From: Peronospora farinosa
Taxonomy: Eukaryota; Oomycota; Peronosporomycetes; Peronosporales; Peronosporaceae
Length of the DNA: 64,000 bases
Assembly (NCBI GenBank): GCA_947646735.1
Contig: CANTFK010000528.1
Coordinates: 124,001 to 188,000 of the forward strand
Direction: 5' to 3'
Part shown: one piece after another, positions 44,360-56,171 of the stretch
Position numbering within the stretch: position 1 is the stretch's first letter
Layout: the number at the start of each line of letters is the position of its first letter
Program-made: the position numbers and the translations under genes
The notes under the pieces: generated by a model
Seen by the model: only the letters and a program-made list of their open reading frames with translations
Told to the model about the DNA's origin: nothing
The model's database searches: none

Positions 44360-45332
44360 CAACGAGTCAGCTGAGGATTTCCTGCTGACTCGTGAAGCGG
44401 TAGTCCGTTTCGTGCAAGACTCCATCGCAGAAGCGGTGGACAAGCAAAAGCGAAACGCAGACAATAATGGAAGGGCAAATGCTCAAACATTTATTGAAGG
44501 TGATTTAGTTTTACTGTCAACAGTAAACCTACCTAAACATGTAGTGACAAACGTGGGCAGCAATAAATTGTTACCCAAGTACATCGGCCCGTTTCGCGTA
44601 TTGCGCCGCCTAGGCAACGCATACACGATCGAGTTGTCACGCAGGATGCGTACGCATCCTACGTTTTACGTGGGACGTCTTCGTCCGTACGTTCAGTACG
44701 CGGCTTCTTCGAACGACGAAGATAGCCATTACTCTCAAGAATCCCCTTCAGATTCTTGTTGTCACGAACCAGATTCGATACCTGGTCGTGTAGAGATGAG
44801 ATCGTCCCATAATATCGGACGATCTCCTGACGAGCTGTCGCCAGCTCGTTACTTAGAGAATTAAGCCGCCGTTCATTCTCCAATAGTGCGACAGCATTGT
44901 TTGCCCGAGACTTTTCATGGTCAAACCCAAGCTGTCGCACAATGTACTCTAAGCTGCGACGCTCCCGTTCGTGATCAACATCACAACGTAGCTCACGAGT
45001 TACACGGGCAAACCCGTCTAACTCAGCAGCCAAGTCCGATGAAAGATTCGGACAGGGTTTTCCCTCCACCACCGCATCCGCTGGTGGACTCCCATGGTGG
45101 GAAGCGCTTCCTCGTGGAACGCTTACTAAATTACCGCGAGGCAAAGGGACGTTGGACGAGTTATCTTGTTTGGTGGCGTGGCTATCCGCCTTCGGCGGAT
45201 AGCTGGGAACCTCGGGCCCAACTGATGGCCGACGTTGCCGGCCTTGTCGAACAGTACGACAAGGGGCACCCGATGGTGAAGGACCATCGGAAAACGAGCG
45301 CCCAGCGCGTTCGTAAAGGGATTGCAAAGTAG
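44360..45332 (+). pseudogene. pol: G2 Pol C-terminus: GPF module and chromodomain
   Basis: Frame 44325-44864 carries YIGPFRVLRRLGNAYTIELS and HPTFYVGRLRPY. Frame 44886-45332 carries the chromodomain FLVERLLNYRE...YLVWWRGYPPSADSWEP and ends with a basic tail. A stop separates the two. Both are also covered by the antisense gene. Confidence 0.85.
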
Positions 45333-46358
45333 CAATCCCTTCACGCATCTCAGAAGAGATGCGAGCCCTCTAACAGGGCTCAGTAAGGAGGTACGCCTCC
45401 TTAGGCGCTCTTGACGAGGTGCTCAGGAACCCCGGGCATGGGTCGCCCCAAGAGAGGCATAACAGGCCTGCCTCTCTAGATAACCGGTGCAAACGATAGC
45501 ATGCACCGGACGTACTTCATTACTCAAACTTATTGCGGCTAGCAAACAGTCTTTAAAACCAAGCCTCTTTCCCAACGTGTAAGACGTTGGTGATAACGCG
45601 TTCCAAGATTGGAGGAACGCGTCAGCCTCACGCTTCTTGTGTGGGCCATAACATCGATGTTCAAGAAACACATCGCTGTAATAGTCGTTCTCAGTGCGAA
45701 AGTTCTTCGCACTGGCGTCAAGGCCATGAAGCTTTGACGCATCAAACAACGGTATGGGAAATCGTTCCTTGTTATTTCCAGACCAACGATCAAGCAGATG
45801 CTTAGGTAGCATCCATGGCTTGCGATCAGGAGCAAGACGCAATACGTTGCGATCTAAAGCCTCCTGCGTGGTGTCAACAGAAGTACCGACACCACGAGCA
45901 TTAGTGTCAACAGAAGTATCGACACTTCGAGCATTGATGTCAGTAGAAGCACTGACATCACCCTTACGATCCCCACCCGAGTCACTATCCTTCGACTCGT
46001 TTGGCGAGTCGTCTGATTCATCAGAAGACCCGAACATTCACGATGCATTGATTCACTCATGTACAACGATCCCTCTTCGTAACATTTGACGACGAGGTAT
46101 CACTCCGGGGAGATCCCCGGAGGGACACAGGTGACTTTGAGCCGGATGCGTCATCCGACTCTCAGAGTAGTCAACGACTAACTCTGGGTCAACATCTTCA
46201 CGTGGCGAAGCGCTACGTGAACCTGCAACAGGCGTTGCAGGCTGATGTTGACTTCCAGCAGACACATTAGTGTCTGCTGGCTGAGGCTGTGAAGCCTCAG
46301 TAGCGGCTGCACACAGGCGTGCAGCCGAGCTCTTAGCTGCCTTAGCAGCGACGCGCAT
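44659..46358 (-). pseudogene. G2 antisense gene, broken
   Basis: Minus-strand ATG at 46358, 109 bp inside the 3' LTR. The same frame carries two early stops (TGA at 46053-46055 and another close by), then runs on to 45423. A shifted frame from 45348 runs to 44659. Parts: Ala-rich start; acidic Ser-rich stretch with short repeats (VDTSVDTNARGVGTSVDT); middle with GPHKKREADAFLQSWN; C-terminal coiled coil (ENERRLNSLSNELATARQE...); and SKKPR basic cluster at the very end. It overlaps pol by about 670 nt, including the chromodomain. Same place and similar part list as in G1, though I see no clear sequence match to the G1 protein. Confidence 0.7.
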
Positions 46359-46454
46359 TGACTTAGTCGTAGCGTAAATTGTTGGAATAAAAGAAAATTC
46401 AACAAGTGCTCCTTTCCCATAGTTACTAAACAGTCATTAATGTGACTGTTGTTT

Positions 46455-46913
46455 GAGGGGGGGTGATGTAACGGGGTGAGCCCGTTACATAATATTGACA
46501 CTTATATGAAGTGTCAATAAAATATTATTATAACTAATAATATTTTGACAATATTACCTTTACTCATAATATTGTTCCCAGATCTCCTTGAAGTTGGAGA
46601 TGCCCTATCATTGGTTGAGATGGGCCATCATATCAACCAACGCGCTGACCAATGACCGATGAACGCGCCCAATGAGTGGAGGGCAAGTTATCAACATACA
46701 TAGTTGTAGTTTAATATAGCTAACATAGGTTATAACATATAAGTTTTATTAGACAGTTAACTATATTAAATACAGCTTTCTTTTCCCTCTCAACTAAGCG
46801 TTTGTTTCGTTGATAAGCTTCCTCTGCTCACGTGTACGTGAGGTAATTGAGGCACCTGCTTTCACTGTAATCAGTGAAAGTAGACTATACTGTAATCAGT
46901 ATAGTCGGAGGGT
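46455..46913 (+). repeat. G2 polypurine tract and 3' LTR (end truncated)
   Basis: GAGGGGGGG lies at 46455-46463, then TGA, then the LTR from 46467. Similarity to the 5' LTR stops at GGAGGGT (46913), about 12 bp before the expected TTACA end, so no target duplication can be read. Confidence 0.88.
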
Positions 46914-47390
46914 ACGAGCACACACCTTCAGCACAAGCGAGGAAGCGGTTAGACCGTTTTACCTTCGCGTGCGAGGGTGCAACGAACTTCTAAACAAGAA
47001 GTCACCGACGTCACGCAGAAGCCTTTTCAGCTTCTTGTGCGTGGTGCTTCGGTGTTTAGCAAATTCAAGACTGAGCTATATTAAATGAATTATAATTACA
47101 TATAAAACTTGACTTCTGATTGGCTATATATGTATATAGATCGGATACGCGACTCTTTAGAAACGTATCCCGACGCATGAACTTAAATCTAGATTTAAGC
47201 TTGCGAATGACCTCCTTCTGAGACGTCGCGATGCCTAGCTTCAACTAGCGTCATCTCTTCCCATGTGAACCCATAAATGGATATCACATTCATGAGGGTG
47301 GATCACATTTGTGTATCGCACCTAAGTGACAGGTCAAAAGTAATGATGGATACTTTTAGACCAAACATTAAGTATATTACTTAATGTTTA
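46914..47390. other. Palindrome-rich remnant, possibly part of an unrelated LTR
   Basis: No gene. Contains CTTAAATCTAGATTTAAG, CATTAAGTA/TACTTAATG and GGATACG/CGTATCC. It probably continues at 48660-48918 and 60648-60983, split by the two G4-family insertions, about 1.07 kb in all. On the minus strand the whole would start TGTAACGGG at 60983, like the G1 and G2 LTRs. Confidence 0.45.
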
Positions 47391-48659
47391 TGTGGTGGAG
47401 TGGATTCTCAAACAACGTGAGAGAACCACAAACACACACAGCGCCGGACTGCCGACTTACGGAGGGGGTACCCCGATACCGTGTCGCGTCAACCTTGGGT
47501 CTCACCTTGTGTACCCGTCGGCTTGGCTGGTCTTGCTCCTCGTTAGACGCAGAAGACTTAAAGACTTGGTCTTAGTATAAGACTTGGACTTGGTGGTCCC
47601 CGAGTGGATATACTTCACTTGGGACCGAGTTTCTTGTTCTCGATCGACTTAGTCGAAAGCGATGCACCTACCCCTTTGGTGGCTGACTGTTTTTGGTCCT
47701 TGGACCCCTTTGTGTTCTTCCCCGTAGGGAAACCGCTTCCTGTAGCGGGTCGTAGAGTCTTGACACCTCAAGCCAACTATCCTGAGGCTCAACTTGCGTT
47801 GCTTGAGCCGTCTAACACCTGCTGGACGTCGGGGGGCCAAAGGGTATCCCGCCCGGAAGAGGTGAAGCGACGGAGAAGCTTAGAAGGGGTGCTTAAAGCT
47901 GCCACGTGTAATGCGAATTCGAGTGTGTTTATTCATCTTATACCTTGTATGCTTTTCTTGCCTAACCCTAACCCTTTGATCTGGATAGTGCCACGTGCCG
48001 ACTCTTGGAGGAAGAACTGGCTACTTGGTACCCTGTACTTTCTGTAATCTTCGATATTCTGTTTTCCGGTTCTGCACCCTCGGACATTGGGCCCTGGTAC
48101 CCCTGGGCCCCTGTACCCCTTTACCCCTGTACCCCTGGGCCCCTGTACCCCTGGGCCCCTTTACCCCTGGTACCCTGGGCCTCGGTACCCCGGTATCCCC
48201 GGTACCATGGGGTCCACCTGTCACCTGGGGTCCACCTGTCACCTGGGGTCCACTGGCCACCTGGGTCCACCGGTCACCTGGGTCAACCTGTCACCTGGGG
48301 TCCACTGGCCACCTGGGTCCACCGGTCACCTGGGTCAACCTGTCACCTGGGGTCCACCGGTCACCTGGGCCCACCTGTTGTCTGGGGCCCACCTGTTACC
48401 TGGGGTCCACCGGTCACCTGGGTCCACCTGTTATCTGGGACCCACCTGTTACCTGGGGTCAACCTAAGCTGCCCTAGCAGCACTGGTCCTTTGGTCTGTA
48501 GTGTAGGACATCCTAGTACCTTCTCCGAACTCGGGACCTTGGACCAGTTCGGGGCCCTGGTCACTCCCTGTCACTCATTCAAGAGAGTGACCGAGATCTT
48601 TCACGCCAGTTATTATAATAACTACGAAGGGCCCCCCATTTCTCTGGCACTTCTCCACA
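47391..48659 (-). mobile_element. Solo LTR of the G4 type, reverse orientation (1,269 bp)
   Basis: Nearly the exact reverse complement of 49547-50762, longer by about 50 bp because of extra copies of the GGTCACCTGGGTCCACC minisatellite. No primer-binding site or internal sequence on either side. The flanks TTTA and TTTG may be a decayed 4-bp duplication. Confidence 0.88.
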
Positions 48660-48918
48660 TTTGCGTTTAACCAGATGCCCTGTTACAGCAAGCGACGAGC
48701 TAATTAATGTAAATGCAACTTTGTCACACCCGGTGACCCGTGACCATGGCCAATATAATTAGCTCATTCACTATAGCTAAGTGAAAAACGCTATAGTGAA
48801 ACCATTGGTTGGGGCATCAGCTTTATTTACTATTTGCATATAGTATAGTCTGATAATATATATTAGTCTACGTCCGAATACAAGGGTGCAAATTTCCGAA
48901 AAGGGGGGGGGGGGGGGG
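48660..48918. repeat. Left flank of G4: remnant and 75-bp repeat copy
   Basis: Includes 11-bp inverted arms TTCACTATAGC/GCTATAGTGAA near 48755-48790. The segment TTTGCATATAG... to GTGCAAATTTCCGAAAAGG (about 48829-48905) is one copy of a 75-bp repeat whose next copies lie at 60649. A run of 16 G (48903-48918) marks the G4 junction. Confidence 0.7.
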
Positions 48919-49409
48919 TCTGGAGTGTGAAGCTCGTCACCGTGGCCTCATACTGGCCCCTCCAGTACCGAATCTTGGACCGAGACGCTTTAACTTCAAG
49001 GCGATAATCCTTCCGGGTGGCGAGCGCATCTCGGTATTCCGAAATGGTTTGCTGGTCGGTTTCGTGATCGCGGACGAGCTTCCGAACTCGAGCCTCGATC
49101 CGGGGAAGATCAACTTTTCTAATCGAATGACCTCGTCCACGCGTCTCTGCAAGTCTTGGGCCCGGCGATGTTCAGCCTGATAGGCCTGCTGGAGGGCCCT
49201 ATGATTGTCAGAAGGGTCTCCATAACTTGGGCTCGTTCCATCGCCAGATGGATCGCTTCCCACGCCCGGGTAACACTCCCATAATCGGGGGGCTCCCCGA
49301 CGAGGTCTACAGTCGGAATAATCAAGGCAGGGTCAGGTCCAGGCAGTGGAGGGGTAGACCAACGGCCAGGTGCTGGGAGTTCGTCAGAGAAAGGACTGGA
49401 AGAGTTCAC
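48919..49409 (-). pseudogene. G4 antisense gene, N-terminal part
   Basis: Begins near 49409 with GTG (no ATG), about 140 bp from the LTR as in the other elements: Ser/Pro start, then helix TRAWEAIHLAMERAQVMETLL. A frame change leads to AYQAEHRRAQDLQRRVDEV, and a second change to IEARVRKLVRDHETDQQTIS and RKDYRLEVKASRSKIRYWRG, ending TLQ at the junction. Coiled coil throughout. Confidence 0.75.
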
Positions 49410-49546
49410 TGGTGAATAAAGGGTGGGTGAGTTGGTGAATACGGAGGATCGTCAAGCACATGGACACCTACTTATATGTTGAGGAGACGGGACAAGGATG
49501 CACGGGGTCTTGCAGCAGTTCGGAAGACCAGCGCGAATGGGACAGC

Positions 49547-50762
49547 TGTGGAGAAGTGCCAGAGAAATGGGGGGCCCTTCGTAGTTATTATAATAACTGG
49601 CGTGAAAGATCTCGGTCACTCTCTTGAATGAGTGACAGGGAGTGACCAGGGCCCCGAACTGGTCCAAGGTCCCGAGTTCGGAGAAGGTACTAGGATGTCC
49701 TACACTACAGACCAAAGGACCAGTGCTGCTAGGGCAGCTTAGGTTGACCCCAGGTAACAGGTGGGTCCCAGACAACAGGTGGACCCAGGTGACCGGTGGA
49801 CCCCAGGTAACAGGTGGGCCCCAGACAACAGGTGGGCCCAGGTGACCGGTGGACCCAGGTGGCCAGTGGACCCCAGGTGACAGGTTGACCCAGGTGACCG
49901 GTGGACCCAGGTGGCCAGTGGACCCCAGGTGACAGGTGGACCCCATGGTACCGGGGATACCGGGGTACCGAGGCCCAGGGTACCAGGGGTAAAGGGGCCC
50001 AGGGGTACAGGGGCCCAGGGGTACAGGGGTAAAGGGGTACAGGGGCCCAGGGGTACCAGGGCCCAATGTCCGAGGGTGCAGAACCGGAAAACAGAATATC
50101 GAAGATTACAGAAAGTACAGGGTACCAAGTAGCCAGTTCTTCCTCCAAGAGTCGGCACGTGGCACTATCCAGATCAAAGGGTTAGGGTTAGGCAAGAAAA
50201 GCATACAAGGTATAAGATGAATAAACACACTCGAATTCGCATTACACGTGGCAGCTTTAATCACCCCTTCTAAGCTTCTCCGTCGCTTCACCTCTTCCGG
50301 GCGGGATACCCTTTGGCCCCCCGACGTCCAGCAGGTGTTAGACGGCTCAAGCAACGCAAGTTGAGCCTCAGGATAGTTGGCTTGAGGTGTCAAGACTCTA
50401 CGACCCGCTACAGGAAGCGGTTTCCCTACGGGGAAGAACACAAAGGGGTCCAAGGACCAAGAACAGTCAGCCACCAAAGGGGTAGGTGCATCGCTTTCGA
50501 CTAAGTCGATCGAGAACAAGAAACCCGGTCCCAAGTGAAGTATATCCACTCGGGGACCACCAAGTCCAAGTCTTATACTAAGACCAAGTCTTTAAGTCTT
50601 CTGCGTCTAACGAGGAGCAAGACCAGCCAAGCCGACGGGTACACAAGGTGAGACCCAAGGTTGACGCGACACGGTATCGGGGTACCCCCTCCGTAAGTCG
50701 GCAGTCCGGCGCTGTGTGTGTTTGTGGTTCTCTCACGTTGTTTGAGAATCCACTTCACCACA
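49547..50762 (+). repeat. G4 LTR (1,216 bp), the only one in the unit
   Basis: TGTGGAG...CACCACA. Two GC-rich minisatellites: GGTGACCGGTGGACCCA type (49740-49945) and GGGGCCCAGGGGTAC type (49975-50070). GGGTTA twice at 50179-50190. Downstream, A then TGGTGCGCGTGCCCGGAT is the primer-binding site; its complement ends ...CACGCGCACCA, as a tRNA 3' end would. Confidence 0.93.
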
Positions 50763-53240
50763 ATGGTGCGCGTGCCCGGATCTTCGGGCGACGCGGGATT
50801 TCACCGTGAGTCCCACGAAGAATAAAAGACATCGGTCAAGATAGACCAAGGGACGACCAAGACACTGGAAACCGGATCGCCAGTGATCAAGAAGGAAGAA
50901 GGATCGGAGGACCTGCAGAGCCCGGGGAGGAGCTCTGCTATTGAGGTCAAGGTGGAATATGAAGAAAAACCACAAACTCCTCCCCCTTATGTCTTCGTTG
51001 AAGAATACAACATGGGCCATAATAAATATTATGATCCAGGGGTCCCAAGTTTGACAGCGAAAACTAAAAAACAAGGGACCCCGAAACAAGTCTCCCAACC
51101 TACCACTCAAGAGCCAAAGGTGCCCAAGAACAAGCAAAAGAAGCAGAAGCATACCAAGTTGAAGGCACCGAGAGGCGGAGACACGACGGACGAGTCGAAA
51201 GAGAGCCAAGGCGTGGCTAGTAAGGACTGTACAGAAGAAGATTTGGAAGAAGCCTGCCATCGGAATAAATTGAAGAAGTTTCTTCGAAAGGACCCGGTGA
51301 TGAAGGCGCTCAAAGTCAAGCTTCTGGACCAGGTCCACGGTCCAATAACGGCTCTTCCCACCACGACCACAGACCTGGAGGTCCTCAAGGCCGTAATGAA
51401 TCTGCTACATGAAGCTGGGATGGCTTCTGGGAACTTTACCGCTGAGACCCTCTTCGATTTCGGGTTCGAGACCTTGAAGAAGACCTTAGTGACCCTGCAT
51501 GGTCACCTCAAGACGTTAGTGGGGGAGTTTCCCCCAAAGGAAGTACCCTGTCAAGATGTAGGAGTAGTGGATCCTGGTGTGGGCTCTCCTGCTGGGTCAC
51601 TCGGTGAATCGTCACCAAGGTCTCAATATGAATCGGCCACCTCATCTATGATGTCGGCCCTGATGGATACGGTGGACCGAATGCAACTGGGTCCAGCTGG
51701 TGCAGCGTTGTTGGAAGCACGAATTCGTGAAGCTGGCCATATGTACACAGCAACCCCATGGGTCCAGCTCCAAGCACAGGAGGAGACGGAAGCCCGGTGC
51801 AAAGTGGAGCCAAGGTTGATGGGGACAAAAACGGACCAGGAAACAAAGACCGAGTCAGTTTCCCCTAGCGCACTCCAGTCGTACTTTGATAAGGCGATGA
51901 CCAAATTCCTTGAAGAGCAAGGCTCCACAAAAGTTGCAGTGGACAGGGGACACACCACGAAGGGTCAAGGACCAGTTCATCTCAGGTCCTCCCAGCGGAT
52001 TGAGCGCCTAGGACCACTAGGCGTTATCCCGGATGTGGACATGGAGTCTGTGGGGTCAACACATGATAAATACGACCCAGATGACTTGGCGTTCCCGATG
52101 ACCTAAGCGCGAGCGACTGTGGCCGCGGCTACGGCAGGAGGACCCCCTCCTGTTGTTCCACACATTAGGGTATCGGCCTCGTCGGATCTGAAGGAATTTA
52201 GCGGAACGGACCACGATGAAGATCGTGCCAGAAGCTGGAGCACTAAGGTAGACGGCTTTCCTCCGAGACCAGGCACCAGACAGCGAGAAGTGTCTCATTT
52301 TTGGGTCCCTGCTCACAGGTCCAGCTCAGAATTGGTATCGACAGCTAGGTCGAACAGTGCGCGTTGATTGGAAACTGCTTCTGCGAGAGTTCCAAGCACA
52401 ATTTTGCGGCTTGGGGGTGTCGGTGGCCCGACAATATTATCACGCCAAAAAGAGAACCGATGAGTCACCCTTGGAATATCTGTACCATTTGAACGTGGCA
52501 GGGCTCAGGTCCAAGCTAGATATTAAGGGTGGACCCCCCAGTGTAAAGCGTGAACACGTGGACCATTACGTGGAAACCTTGGATGATCGAGAATTAGCGG
52601 ACCAACTTACATTGCTCAGACTTTCTGATGCAGATGACCTGGAGGAAGTCCTGCTGGCTCGTCAGAGAGCGAAGACGCGTCAAGGAAGGGTCTTGTTCGG
52701 TTCCAGCAAGTTTCGACAGAAGGCCCCAACCACTCCAGACCATACCAAGAGTCAGCTGAGAAGACCCGTCCAAGTCATCCGGGCCACTTCTAATGAAAAT
52801 GACCAAGGGTCCAGCTCCAGTGGGTCTGAGGGAGAAGGTGACCTCAGAAGAATTTATGCGGCGGCGAGTAAACCTTACACTGGTAGGGCGAGGAACGCAG
52901 ATGACCCCCGGGACCATCAGGACCCAGAGCCAGACCAAGGTAGACGCATGGCAGAGGGACCTGGAAAAAGGTGGTCCAGGGTCACTCGTGGCAAAGTGTA
53001 CCCATTGTGGATCTAGGAAGCATGTGGATCTGGACTGTTGGAAGCGACTCGTTTGCGAGTGCTGTGGAAAGAAGGGTCACCCCAGCTGATCACTGCCTGT
53101 TTGTGTGTCGCGGTTGTGGCAAGGTTCATGACGCCGGCAAGTGCCCGATGGAAGAGTTCTACAATCTGATTCGCCAGTGGTACAACCCGAACAAGCACGC
53201 AGGGCAGCTGCCCGAGGCGGCGGAGAATATGTTAAATTAG
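50763..53240 (+). pseudogene. gag: G4 Gag, start codon abutting the LTR
   Basis: ATG 50763 directly follows the LTR and overlaps the primer-binding site; MVRVPGSSGDAGFHRES matches G3. A TAA at 50823 breaks the frame, which resumes to 52106 (VIPDVDMESVGS..YDPDD). Further pieces in other frames: HIRVSASSDLKEFSG, the capsid helix YYHAKKRTDESPLEYLYHLN, and three knuckles CTHCGSRKHVDLDC, CECCGKKGHPSDHC, CRGCGKVHDAGKC. Confidence 0.85.
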
Positions 53241-54424
53241 AACGCTCGCCAGGTTTGAATCTGGTACTAGCCGAGCGTTCTAATTGTTGCATTTATGCAT
53301 TTGTGGAGAAACACCCCGTGGAGAAGGTCAATAAGTTGGATGAATTGATTGGAAATACATCGGGCTTTTGCATTAATTCTGTTGCTGCTGTGGTTAATGC
53401 ATGTATACCTCACGTTTATCCCCGAGGAGAGACTATGATGACATTGGATTTATTACCGGGAAAGTCAAGAGGATACTGGAAACACCATGCCCCAGGGAAG
53501 TGGTTTAAGCAAGCCAAAGCCTCTGGAAAAGTTAACAATATTTGTGCGGATCTACTGTTTGATTCTGGTGCCGAGATATCTATTTTGGATATCGCCTTTG
53601 CTCGTAAGGCAGGCTGTCAGATTAACACAAGCGAAAAACAAGAGTGCGTGGGCATTGGAGAAGCAGTTTACACCACGGAAGGGCGAACGAAGATTAAGAT
53701 AACGCTGAATGGTGTATTAGTATACTTTTTCAATGTGTGGGTCGGGTCCATGGCCGGCCAGGATGTACTACTATGGATGGACTTTATGGTGCCCGCTGGA
53801 ATTCGTTTGGACATGGCGGATGGAACTATTTGCTTGCCAGACGAAGTTCGAATCCAGCTGATAGGTCGCAAGACCTTGTATAGTGGCCATATTTCTGAGG
53901 TAAAATTGGGCCAGTACGTGAATTTACCGGCGATAAAATATATCGAGGTTCCGCTGAAGAGGTCTATGTTGGACCAGTGGAAATTATGGATGACCCGTAG
54001 AGACAGATGGGTGATTACGATGATCCAAGGACATGGACATCGCCAATTCTTGAGGGTCACCAATGTGAGTGACAAGGACCTGATCCTACACGAGGATACC
54101 AGGCTGGGCATTTGGCTGTCTAAGGACCGGGTTCCCCGGGCCCAAGGATTCGTGTCAGTTGGTTCTAGGAGGTACGCTGAATGGAAAAATCTAGCCTATC
54201 AAGCAACCAACGATGAGGAGGATGCAGAAACTACTCAAGAAGAAGTATACCAAGGTCCGATGGTCGAGAAACCTCAGTACGCGACTCCACAGAAGATGTT
54301 GCTACGGACGGGGACCCAAGTGCCAGTGGTTAACGCGGTGCACGAGTCTGTTATGAGGGACCCTGAGTCATTACCATCAGATCAGGAGTCTGGAGGGGAG
54401 GCCCTCGATAGAGGTCAACCCTAG
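53241..54424 (+). CDS. pol: G4 aspartic protease
   Basis: In one frame with the end of gag (open from 53141). GKSRGYWKHHAPGKWFKQAK, catalytic LLFDSGAEISILD, DFMVPAGIRLDMADGTICLP as in G3. Ends at a TAG (54422-54424). Confidence 0.85.
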
Positions 54425-54425
54425 C

Positions 54426-55319
54426 GTGGGCAACGAAGTATCATCGAAGATTAGGACCGATATGGAGAGGGTCCACCCAGAGGAGGGTCCACAGGTCCAC
54501 CCAGAGGGGGGTCCACCGGTCCACCCAGAGGAGGGTCCACCGGTCCACCCAGAGGAGGGTCCACCGGCCCACCCAGAGGAGGGTCCACCGGCCCACCCAG
54601 AGGAGGGTCCACCGGTCATCGAGGCTGAAGTAGATACTCCCGATGACCAAGTCTGTGTTCACGAGAGTGGAGATTTATGTGCCGAAGATATCGACAAAAA
54701 TTGGTCTGTTATTCCTGAGGTCACCCCATCCACGAACGAAGTTATGTTGGAAGACATCCAGATCCCAGACCCCGGTGATACCCCAAAGGAGGAGGTAGAC
54801 AGCCTCCGCCAGATTATATGGAGAAAACGACATTTGCTGATGGGAAAAGATAACGCATTACCCCCGGTGGCTCGAGGAGCAGTGTGCGACATTGATGTTG
54901 GGAACGCACGGCCAATCGCCCAACGGGTACGGAAGGTGGCCCCTCAATTTAGGGAGAAGCTGGCAGACCTGATAAAAGGTCTCTTGTCATCCAACATAAT
55001 CCAGCATTCCACCTCCCCATGGGCCAGTCCAACTGTAATTACTGTCAAGAAGAATGGGGTGGATATAAGGCTGTGCATTGACTACCGGATGGTGAATGAC
55101 TTAACGCGGCTTATGGTGTACCCTATGCCTCTCGTGAATGAGTTGCTGGAAGCCCTAGATAAGGCCCTGTGGTACTGCTCACTGGATATGGCTAGCGTTT
55201 TTTGGGTGGTCAGCATGACTGAACGAGCACGTTTAATTTCGGCGTTTGTAACCCCGCTCGGATTGTTTAAGTGGAGACGAATGCCGTTTGGACTGAAGAA
55301 TGCACCACAGATCTATTAG
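54426..55319 (+). pseudogene. pol: G4 repeat spacer and RT N-terminal half
   Basis: From 54470 to about 54620 a 24-bp unit codes for VHPEEGPP about six times; its DNA is built on GGTCCACC, the word of the LTR minisatellite. RT follows: VDIRLCIDYRMVNDLTRL, RMPFGLKNAPQIY, then a TAG (55317-55319) where G3 has Gln. Confidence 0.88.
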
Positions 55320-56171
55320 AGATTGTTGAATAATGCTTTATATGGGTTCCTAACGATTTTCTCGAAGTCCAACACTGAGAAACAGGTTGACCTGTTCGAA
55401 ATAGGTCAACCTGAAGCGGACCACGAGGAGTCCATATTAGGACGCCGGTCTTATATCGATGATATTTTGGTAATCTCTGGATCATGGGATGACCTATGCT
55501 TAAAAGTGGAAAGACTATTGGAGGTTTGTGATAAGTGGAATTTATCGATCAGCGCGGTCAAAAGTTCATGGGGATGTAAAAAAGTTGATTATCTGGGGCA
55601 TCGAGTGTTTGCGGAGGGGTTGGAGGCCCACCCTAAGGATCTTCAGTCATTGGTGGACTTACCGCTTCTCACCACCCTAAAAGCCATGCAGTCGTTTCTT
55701 GGAAGTCTCAATTACTATAGCCGGTTTCTAGAAGACTACGCGATTTATGCGTCCATATTGTACGAGCTAAGAGAAGTGGATTATCACGTGTTACGACGCC
55801 GGATGAGTGGGACTGAGGACCCCCAGAGGAGTGACCAGGAGGAAGACCGATGGACTCGGGTGCAGGTGGCCTTTGCGATATTGAAGAATAAGATAGTCAT
55901 CGCCCCAATCCTCCGCCATTTTGATCCAGACCGGGAGCCTGTCATCATCGTCTATGCCAGTGAGTGGGCCATCTCGGCATCCCTGGTGCAGGAGTATGAG
56001 GGGGTGTATATGCCGGTCACTTTCACGAGTCGGACTTTGAAGCCAAACGAGATCAACTATGGGCTGGTGGACAAGAAAGTGTTGTTGCTATTGCGAATAC
56101 TAGACCTTTGCTACACGTCGCTGGTCACCCGACCTATCAAGGTCTTAACCCGACACTCAACGCTGGCGTAA
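55320..56171 (+). pseudogene. pol: G4 RT C-terminal half and RNase H
   Basis: Same frame as before the TAG. Catalytic SYIDDILVISG, VDYLGHRVFAEGLEAHPKDL, FLGSLNYYSRFL, and RNase H with VYASEWAISASLVQE and LKPNEINYGLVDKKVLLLLR. A TAA at 56169 interrupts after RHSTLA. Confidence 0.88.

Larger units (their letters stand above)
24553..46913 (+). mobile_element. G2: chromodomain Ty3/Gypsy element, opened by two later insertions
   Basis: Plus-strand element with LTRs at 24553-25011 and 46467-46913 (the last about 12 bp lost). Its gag is split at 25453 by the complete element G3 and at 38512 by a solo LTR. Removing both restores gag frame at both joints. Without them the element is about 8.1 kb, like G1. 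LTRs differ at roughly 13-15 places in 447 bp, so it is older than G1, and the coding region has several stops and frameshifts. Same gene order and antisense gene as G1. Short inverted repeats run through all of its coding DNA. Confidence 0.92.

Noticed and set aside
47995..48670. Long open frames rich in Gly, Pro, Tyr, Val and Gln in the LTR minisatellites (also 38514-39279 and 49452-50158)
   Set aside because: They are translations of 16-20 bp repeats in several frames and both strands, inside non-coding LTRs.
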